From NCBI GenBank assembly GCA_002428085.1, contig DJAA01000053.1, forward strand, positions 40,195-60,739: a DNA stretch of 20,545 nt, given 5' to 3'. The translations under genes were made by a program, and so were the position numbers. This document shows, piece by piece, positions 16,001-20,545 of this stretch. Below the pieces are notes generated by a model. That model was given only the letters and a program-made list of their open reading frames with translations, did no database searches and was not told the origin of the DNA. This DNA comes from Sulfurimonas sp. UBA6014. GTDB lineage: Bacteria > Campylobacterota > Campylobacteria > Campylobacterales > Sulfurimonadaceae. Each line of letters begins with the position of its first letter. Position 1 is the first letter of the stretch.

Positions 16001-16604
16001 TTGTGACAAAATCTTGCTCTTCTCGTACACTAGCAACACCGCTAAACACCTCTTTTTCAAGCCTATAATATTCATCAGCCAAACTCTCATCAAAAACATC
16101 ATAATCTGTCAGTCCAATCAAATCACTCCAATGTTCTACAGATTCAAATAAAGCAGCTAAAGAAGCACTTGCTCCTGTAAATACGTGATTTGCGTCTTTA
16201 AAAAAAATAAAATCATCTGTCATCTCCATCATGATTTTAAACGCTAATGTAGATGCCGCATCTTCCATGGTACGAGGCAAAGTTTTTACATTTTGAAGCC
16301 TCAAATCAAGATAAAAACGTTGATTTAAAGCATCATATGTTCTATCAACCTGCCCCAAAACACATATTATTTTTCCATTAGAATGTCTCATACGACCATG
16401 AACCGACAAGGTTTGAGAGGTGATTTGCGGGTTAAAGAGACTCTCATAAATATCATAATCATGAGGGTGCATCAAATCTTTAAAAGTGATGACCCCATCT
16501 TTTAAAAGCTGATCGTTATAGCCAAGCAACTCTGTTAAGCCATCCGAAGAATGAACCTTCATATATCCATTTTGAAGATAAAAAAGAATTTGTGCCGAAC
16601 CCAT
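13038..16604 (-). CDS. multi-PAS sensor diguanylate cyclase/phosphodiesterase (GGDEF-EAL)
   Basis: The protein has 1188 residues and no membrane helix or signal peptide, so it is a cytoplasmic sensor. Six PAS-type segments follow each other (roughly 10-105, 115-245, 250-370, 372-495, 500-625, 630-755), the last of PAS_3 type with HPDDIAFVKERL. Then comes a GGDEF domain (about 760-925) starting YDMLTGLPNRS, with an intact GGDEF (838-842) and an RxxD inhibitory site (829-832, five residues before), and an EAL domain (about 935-1180) with EAL (967-969), EIETSALED-type acidic residues, DDFGTGYSS (1088-1096) and KIDQGF. Both domains keep their catalytic residues, so it may make or degrade c-di-GMP according to PAS signals. 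I start at ATG 16604, which has AGAGGG upstream; a TTG at 16628 would add eight residues. Confidence 0.92.
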   Translation of the reverse strand: MGSAQILFYLQNGYMKVHSSDGLTELLGYNDQLLKDGVITFKDLMHPHDYDIYESLFNPQITSQTLSVHGRMRHSNGKIICVLGQVDRTYDALNQRFYLDLRLQNVKTLPRTMEDAASTLAFKIMMEMTDDFIFFKDANHVFTGASASLAALFESVEHWSDLIGLTDYDVFDESLADEYYRLEKEVFSGVASVREEQDFVTKDGEKGWVDNRKYPIKDSSGQIIGLFGIARDVTQTHLLEEKLREERGTLQLILDYAPVGIWLQNGKGKLSFVNRAFTQAMGIEEKDFLNSDHYIHLIPEPFRPQCLASDAKALQSDGISVTIQQLPFVDGKVHDLKVIKALQLNDNHEVTAMVGISLDITDELKQQEMLMQSENRFRRIFNQIENIAVQGYDENRKVIYWNHASEKIYGFTAEEVMGKDFTQLIVPPPVRSFVVTAHSNWVRSGIAIPASELELLTKDGSLISVYSSHVMLSGLDGKNEMYCIDLDLSDMKKTSKALQENQQLLRTVIDEMPSVLVVKDAKGNFVLGNKTVADLYGTTPEQMIGKHDDDFGVPKEIADGFRASALSIMEKGETQIVIEASRDATTGEICHFKSIKKPFIDSNGNQQILVIATDITEILEAQQKVIESEHVLQKIMEIAHEGIWDWHILSGKMMHNQQWYEILKIRPDAHANTLQEFESIVHPDDIAFVKERLSALLNGSSLVYYSEHRMICADGSVIWVQDRGDVIERDESGSPVRLVGAFTDITYQKKHQSELEYMAHYDMLTGLPNRSLEADRLKQAMARVKRTGGYIAVIYLDLDGFKEINDSYGHDMGDFVLITVAKNMSQTLRDEDTISRLGGDEFAIIVPNLKSKEEALEIAQRLLEQAAKLVVIDEHMISLSASAGITFYPQTDEIDGDQLIRQADLAMYQAKQAGKNRYHIFDTENDRVTRRYHETFLNIEKALHHDEFVLHYQPKVNMRTREIIGAEALIRWNHPTKGLLYPMEFLPMIENSALASKIGEWVIDTALSQIAEWSLLGYTIPVSVNVGATQLLKSDFVEALKHLLHKHASVDPKMLEIEILETSALEDMQAASKIIAECSKLKIHFSLDDFGTGYSSLSYLKRLPVATLKIDQGFIRDLLSDSDDRLIVVGIIGLAKAFAKNLVAEGVESKEIATELVALGCDLGQGYGISRPISSDNFLVWLQQWNEI

Positions 16605-16638
16605 TTTGCCACCCTCTTGTATGTACAAAAAATGTGAT

Positions 16639-16653
16639 TTATTGAATATTATA
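16639..16653 (-). promoter_or_regulatory. probable sigma-70 promoter for the multi-PAS GGDEF-EAL gene
   Basis: On the minus strand a perfect TATAAT lies at 16653-16648, preceded by ATGT, about 44 bases upstream of the ATG at 16604. The expected transcript start is near 16641, giving a leader of about 37 bases that contains the ribosome-binding site AGAGGG. No clear -35 is visible. This suggests the gene has its own promoter rather than depending on readthrough from the helicase gene. Confidence 0.55.
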
Positions 16654-16726
16654 ACATGGTTTTAGAGGTTTAGCTTCATTCTCTTAGCATCATGAAAATT
16701 CTGGAGGCTGAGCAAAATTATAATTT

Positions 16727-18808
16727 TCACTCTTGCTCTTTTTCTGCTTCTTTCATGACCATAGCTCTGTAGGCTTCATCTTTTGAGACTAAACCAGCTT
16801 CGTATAAAAACTGCGACGCAACGAAGTTGCTCTTTTTTATTTTGTCGTATTTGGCATAACTGAGATAGAGAATGTCTTTTGCGCGGGTGACGGCGACATA
16901 AAAGAGGCGGCGCTCTTCGTCGAGTGAGCCGCCTCTTTGCATGAGTTTTCTGTTTGGAAAACGTCCGTCCATCAAGTCAACCACATAAACCTCTTTAAAC
17001 TCCAAACCTTTTGAGGCATGGACACTGAGCAGGTTTACGCCTTCGCCCTGTGTTAAGTCGGATGAGCCTAAAATCATGGCGTTTAAAAAGCGTTCGTGTT
17101 CGGAGTAAGGTTTTGAGAGTTCCTCTAAAAGCACCATTTTTCGGGCGATTCTCGTGAGTGATTCTTCTTTTTGTTTCTCATCGACACTTCCGTCTTTCAG
17201 TGTTGCTCTTTTTATTGCAAGTACGTCTGAAATATGCTTATATAAAGAAGATGCGGCTATCTTTTTTACGACTGTTTTGGGCTGTTTTATCCCTTTTAAA
17301 TCACGGTATAAAAGATAAAAATCATGTAAAAAAGTGGCACCATCTTTGGTGAGTTTTGGGTGTTTTAAAATTGGATTGTTCATAAATTTAGCCTCAAATC
17401 CAAGCTTTGCGAATTTGCCCACGGCACCTAATTCTAAAAACTCATCAAAAAGCCCTAATTGATGGCTCACTTTTCTTTTTTCAAAAGGGTTCTGAATGGA
17501 GACATCAGGCGCATACAGCCCATAAAAAATCGAGCCGTGTCCCAAAGATTTGAGTGCGATGTACATCTCTTTTGCCATGGCACTCCCAATCCCTTTTGCA
17601 AACTCAAAGAGGTGAATAAACGCCATCATGTCCGCCTCATTGACAAGCAAAGTGTACAAATCTAACACCGCTTTTACTTCTCTTGAGTCAAAAAAACTCG
17701 TTCCCCCTTTTCTTTTACAAGCAATGCCAAGCTCGCGAAGTCCCACTTCTATACCGTCTGCCGAGGAGTTATTTCTAAAAATGACGGCTATTTCTTCTTT
17801 TGGAGTTTGTGAATCTCTGATTTGCGCCGCCATCGCATGGTACTGATCAAACAACTCATCATACGCCAAAAGTTTAGGAGGTTGCGCCTCATAATTTCGT
17901 GTCACTTCAAGCTTTTTTGGGTAAATTCGCTCATTATGTTCGATCACTTTTGTGGCAAGAGAAAGTATCGGCAAAGTAGAACGATAGTTTTTTGTAAGGG
18001 TGTGAACCTTCGCACGCGGGAATTTGGTGGAGAAAGAACCGATAATGGAAATATCGGCACCATTAAATGCATAAATACTTTGGTCGTAATCGCCCACACA
18101 AAAGAGCGAAGGCGGTTTCATGGCATCTATGAGCGTTCCTTGAAGTGCGTTTGTATCTTGGTATTCATCGACTAAAACTTCTTTGTAGCCTAAATTTTTA
18201 CTCTTGCATATTTCTCGAAAATTGATGAGCAAATCATTAAAATTTACAAAACCGTACTCTTTTTTTAAACTCTCAAACTCATCAACAATATCTGCATAAA
18301 TCATCGCAAATGGGTGATGTTCTGGGTATTTTTCTATAATCCAGCTCTCAAAATCACGTTCAAGTTCTGTATTTTGATAAAAAGAGTAGACATCATAAAG
18401 ATAGTTTCCGCCATAAGGGGTAATTTCGGCTCCTATTTGCATAAAAGAGCGTTTTTCAAACACACTTCTAAATAAAGTTTTTAGCTCACGCTGTTGTTTT
18501 AAAACGACTTTTTTATCTTGTTTTTTGAGCCATCGGTAGCTCACCGCATGAAAGGTTCCAGCATCGATTTTAGCTGCCGTTTCTTTACCGAAATACTCGG
18601 CGACTCGCTCTATCATTTCAGCCGCTGCTTTGTTGGTGAAGGTGAGAAGCAAAATCTCCTCTGCGGCTACACCTATGTTTAATAAATGCCCGATACGACC
18701 GACGATTGTCGATGTTTTTCCTGTCCCTGCCGAAGCGATAATAAGATTTTGAAACTCTGTAGAAGTAGCCGCGGCATACTGCTGGGGATTTAAGCGAGAT
18801 AATGGCAA
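16727..18808 (-). CDS. UvrD/Rep-family (SF1A) ATP-dependent DNA helicase
   Basis: The 693-residue protein has every SF1A motif: the Q motif LNPQQ (6-10), Walker A ASAGTGKT (25-32), Ia TFTNKAAAEM, Ic GTFHAVS, Walker B DEYQDTN (214-220), III VGDYDQSIYAFNGA (238-251), IV LTKNYRS (271-277), V VHASKGLEF (596-604) and VI EERRLFYVAVTRAK (631-644). It unwinds DNA 3' to 5' with ATP, for repair and replication restart. The length, lacking a UvrD-type C-terminal Tudor extension, and its general sequence suit the Rep/PcrA-like helicases of Campylobacterota; I leave the symbol empty because rep, uvrD and pcrA cannot be separated by eye. The start is TTG at 18808 with GGGG five bases upstream; no Met precedes the Walker A motif, so TTG is forced. 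It lies between two GGDEF/EAL genes, apparently independent. Confidence 0.93.
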   Translation of the reverse strand: MPLSRLNPQQYAAATSTEFQNLIIASAGTGKTSTIVGRIGHLLNIGVAAEEILLLTFTNKAAAEMIERVAEYFGKETAAKIDAGTFHAVSYRWLKKQDKKVVLKQQRELKTLFRSVFEKRSFMQIGAEITPYGGNYLYDVYSFYQNTELERDFESWIIEKYPEHHPFAMIYADIVDEFESLKKEYGFVNFNDLLINFREICKSKNLGYKEVLVDEYQDTNALQGTLIDAMKPPSLFCVGDYDQSIYAFNGADISIIGSFSTKFPRAKVHTLTKNYRSTLPILSLATKVIEHNERIYPKKLEVTRNYEAQPPKLLAYDELFDQYHAMAAQIRDSQTPKEEIAVIFRNNSSADGIEVGLRELGIACKRKGGTSFFDSREVKAVLDLYTLLVNEADMMAFIHLFEFAKGIGSAMAKEMYIALKSLGHGSIFYGLYAPDVSIQNPFEKRKVSHQLGLFDEFLELGAVGKFAKLGFEAKFMNNPILKHPKLTKDGATFLHDFYLLYRDLKGIKQPKTVVKKIAASSLYKHISDVLAIKRATLKDGSVDEKQKEESLTRIARKMVLLEELSKPYSEHERFLNAMILGSSDLTQGEGVNLLSVHASKGLEFKEVYVVDLMDGRFPNRKLMQRGGSLDEERRLFYVAVTRAKDILYLSYAKYDKIKKSNFVASQFLYEAGLVSKDEAYRAMVMKEAEKEQE

Positions 18809-18827
18809 AAAGACCCCTTTTTATTTG

Positions 18828-18842
18828 AAGAGCGGCATTATA
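18828..18842 (-). promoter_or_regulatory. probable sigma-70 promoter for the helicase gene
   Basis: On the minus strand TGTTATAATGCC places TATAAT at 18842-18837, with a T-rich stretch (ATTTTTTTCT) just upstream, as is common in Campylobacterota promoters. Transcription would start near 18830, about 22 bases before the TTG start at 18808, with the ribosome-binding GGGG between. Confidence 0.6.
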
Positions 18843-18892
18843 ACAAGAAAAAAATTTATCCAGATTTGCAACAATGGAGAATCACCATAGAT

Positions 18893-20545
18893 TCAGTCGG
18901 TGCTTAACTCATTTTTTGAGAGTATCTTATAAATAGTTTCTTCCATCTGCGAAGCACTCTCACGAAGCTCACTAATGCGATTGACAGCTTCTGCTTTATT
19001 TCCTGCTTTGCTCAATACAACTAACTCTTTTGCTATATTGTGCAAATGCTCATGGAGTGGCAATATACCCTCTAACATAAAACCTAGCTTTTTATCTCTT
19101 TTAAGCATAGTAGCAAATTGACATGACTGGTGATCAAGTTCAGGGATAAAAGCACTTGTCCCTTGAAAGTAGGCTGTCAGCTTATCAATCCAAATAAATT
19201 GCTCTAATAGAGAGTACAAAACAGAGATATTTTCATGCCCAATCTGCTTTGTTTGGCTCCACTGAGATGGGACTTTCCATTCACTATACCAAGCCATAAC
19301 ATCTTTGACATCCATAGGTTTTGCTATAAAATAGCCTTGTGCGTTAGTGCATCCAAGATACAGCAAAATTCTCCCTTGTCTAAGGGTCTCCACTCCCTCT
19401 GCGATTACATCAATGCCAAACGATTCTGCAAGCCCTATGATTGCATCAAGAATCATGATATTATCAGAGTGCGTTGAGAGTTCTCTGACAAAGTTTTGGT
19501 CGATTTTTATCATTTGGATATCCAACCGTTTAAGATAAGTCAAAGAAGAGTATCCAGTACCAAAATCATCAAGAGAAAATGAGATTCCCATTTTTCTACA
19601 CTCAGCTATAACATTTGAAGCAACTGTGATATCTTCAAGAGCACTTGTCTCTAAGATTTCAAACTCCAAAGAGCTTGTATCAACTTGTGGATGGCGTGCT
19701 AAAATTGTTTTGAGGTTTGGAACAAAATCGTCTCTAAGCATTTGATATGCACTCAAATTAACACTCACATGTATTTTGTGACTCCACTCATTTTGCCAAG
19801 ATTGAAGCTGCAAAAGCACCTCTTCAAGGACATATTCTCCGAGTTGTATCATGAGTGGGTCATTTTCTATAAAAGGTAAAAATCTATAAGGCGAGAGAAT
19901 TCCCTCAGTTGGATGTTGCCATCGCACAAGTGCCTCAAAACCAAGTAATTTGCCCGATTGCATAGCAACTTTTGGCTGATAATAGACGACAAATTGTTTT
20001 GATCTGAGTGCATGAGCAATGTTTTCAATATTTTCATGATGCACTTGCAGATTTTTAGCATTTGCAGCGTCATAGAAACAAAACTGATTTTTTCCCGATA
20101 CCTTTGCTTGATACATCGCTTGGTCGGCTTGTTGGAGCAATTTTTCTGCACTTAAAGAGAGCTCTTGCGGATAAAGACTCACCCCGACACTGACGCTAAC
20201 ACCAACATTGTGCTCCTCAATCTGCACCGATTGTGCACCCGTCTGTAAGACTCTTCCTAAAATTTCAAGAATCTCTTTTTTCTCATGCAAAGAAGGTAAA
20301 ACAACAATAAATTCATCCCCGCCAATACGCGCCATGAGGTCTGTTTTTTTAAATATATTGTGCATTCTTTTCGTAAAAACGAGTAAAAATTCATCGCCAA
20401 AATGATGTCCGTATTTGTCATTAAGACTTTTAAAGCCGTCTATGTCAATATAAAATATGGCAAAAGGAGTCTGTTGCGCGTTTGTCTGCGTCATAAGTTC
20501 ATTGAGTTTTTCAAGGAACATTCTACGATTGGGCAAATTTGTAAG
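18893..20545 (-). CDS. GGDEF-EAL protein with a CZB-like C-terminal tail, N-terminal part off the window
   Basis: The frame is open to the right edge: upstream of the TTG at 20536 it reads Leu-Thr-Asn before LPNRR, the usual start of a GGDEF domain (LTxLPNRR), so that TTG is internal and any sensory part is missing. Counting from that Leu, GGDEF is intact (72-76). The inhibitory RxxD is KKTD (63-66), so Arg is Lys. The EAL domain has EALVRW (201-206), EILETSALED, DDFGTGYSS (323-331) and KIDQNF, all catalytic residues present. After the EAL domain (about 420) come 125 further residues, helical, with LLEQFIWIDKL, HQSCQFATML (469-478, Cys472) and LHEHLHNIAKEL (494-505). This is the pattern of a chemoreceptor zinc-binding (CZB) domain, except that the first His (H-x-x-W) appears to be Gln446. 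Confidence 0.88.
   Translation of the reverse strand, partial: LTNLPNRRMFLEKLNELMTQTNAQQTPFAIFYIDIDGFKSLNDKYGHHFGDEFLLVFTKRMHNIFKKTDLMARIGGDEFIVVLPSLHEKKEILEILGRVLQTGAQSVQIEEHNVGVSVSVGVSLYPQELSLSAEKLLQQADQAMYQAKVSGKNQFCFYDAANAKNLQVHHENIENIAHALRSKQFVVYYQPKVAMQSGKLLGFEALVRWQHPTEGILSPYRFLPFIENDPLMIQLGEYVLEEVLLQLQSWQNEWSHKIHVSVNLSAYQMLRDDFVPNLKTILARHPQVDTSSLEFEILETSALEDITVASNVIAECRKMGISFSLDDFGTGYSSLTYLKRLDIQMIKIDQNFVRELSTHSDNIMILDAIIGLAESFGIDVIAEGVETLRQGRILLYLGCTNAQGYFIAKPMDVKDVMAWYSEWKVPSQWSQTKQIGHENISVLYSLLEQFIWIDKLTAYFQGTSAFIPELDHQSCQFATMLKRDKKLGFMLEGILPLHEHLHNIAKELVVLSKAGNKAEAVNRISELRESASQMEETIYKILSKNELSTD

Noticed and set aside
16605..16628. TTG at 16628 as start of the multi-PAS gene
   Set aside because: The AGAGGG ribosome-binding sequence lies between it and the ATG at 16604, which is the more natural start.
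16714..16727. Palindrome AAAATTATAATTTT at the end of the helicase gene
   Set aside because: It is purely A/T, has no GC stem and no U-run after it, and fits chance in AT-rich DNA; I would not call it a terminator or operator.
13281..19560. Similar DNA in the EAL regions of the two minus-strand GGDEF-EAL genes as a possible recent duplication
   Set aside because: The DNA differs at many positions across the conserved stretches (for example near 13300 and 19530), so it is old paralogy rather than a recent repeat.
20534..20536. TTG at 20536 as start of the right-hand GGDEF-EAL gene
   Set aside because: It codes the Leu of LTNLPNRR, a conserved start of the GGDEF domain, and the frame stays open to the window edge; the gene is truncated there.

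Overview
The window reads as a stretch of chromosome from a Campylobacterota (Epsilonproteobacteria) bacterium, most like a Sulfurimonas-type free-living sulfur oxidiser. The reasons are the AT-rich, tightly overlapping gene layout, the TATAAT-type -10 boxes without an obvious -35, a MutS2 with the GVNAGGKT Walker A variant of this phylum, and the run metX-xseB-nitrilase-like-thiF followed by dapC-unknown-murC-unknown-mutS2. The genus is inference. I see no IS element, CRISPR array, tRNA, rRNA, phage gene or defence system, and little sign of recent transfer.

Layout. (1) 1-2222, plus strand: the 3' part of metX (methionine synthesis), xseB (exonuclease VII small subunit), a nitrilase-superfamily protein lacking the usual catalytic Lys and Cys, and a compact ThiF/MoeB-like adenylating enzyme lacking the zinc cysteines; all overlap or nearly touch. 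(2) 2223-9678, plus strand, starting behind a clear -10 box: a class I/II aminotransferase (probable dapC), an unknown soluble protein, murC, a small two-helix membrane protein, mutS2, an RluA-family pseudouridine synthase and a BaiN/RdsA (YhiN-like) flavoprotein. Peptidoglycan precursor genes come first and genes with probable nucleic-acid or ribosome roles follow. (3) 9679-9830: a short intergenic region with three consecutive hairpins, the most structured non-coding piece here. (4) 9831-12938, plus strand: LemA, DUF3137 membrane protein, EI24/CysZ-like membrane protein and an aldo/keto reductase. (5) 12939-13037: convergent junction with a 12-bp hairpin. (6) 13038-20545, minus strand: a PAS-rich GGDEF/EAL sensor, a UvrD/Rep-family helicase, and a second GGDEF/EAL protein cut by the right edge, with a CZB-like C-terminal tail.

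How the genes fit together. Most are housekeeping: Met and DAP synthesis, the first committed amino-acid addition of peptidoglycan, DNA repair and rRNA/tRNA modification. Two GGDEF/EAL proteins flank the helicase gene and share a closely related catalytic core, but carry different sensory parts and differ at the inhibitory c-di-GMP site. The most worthwhile leads are the degenerate nitrilase/ThiF pair, the triple-hairpin leader in front of lemA, the pseudouridine synthase/RdsA-like gene overlap, the LemA-DUF3137-EI24 membrane cluster and the CZB-like tail with an apparently missing zinc ligand. I did not find one clearly new multi-gene system.
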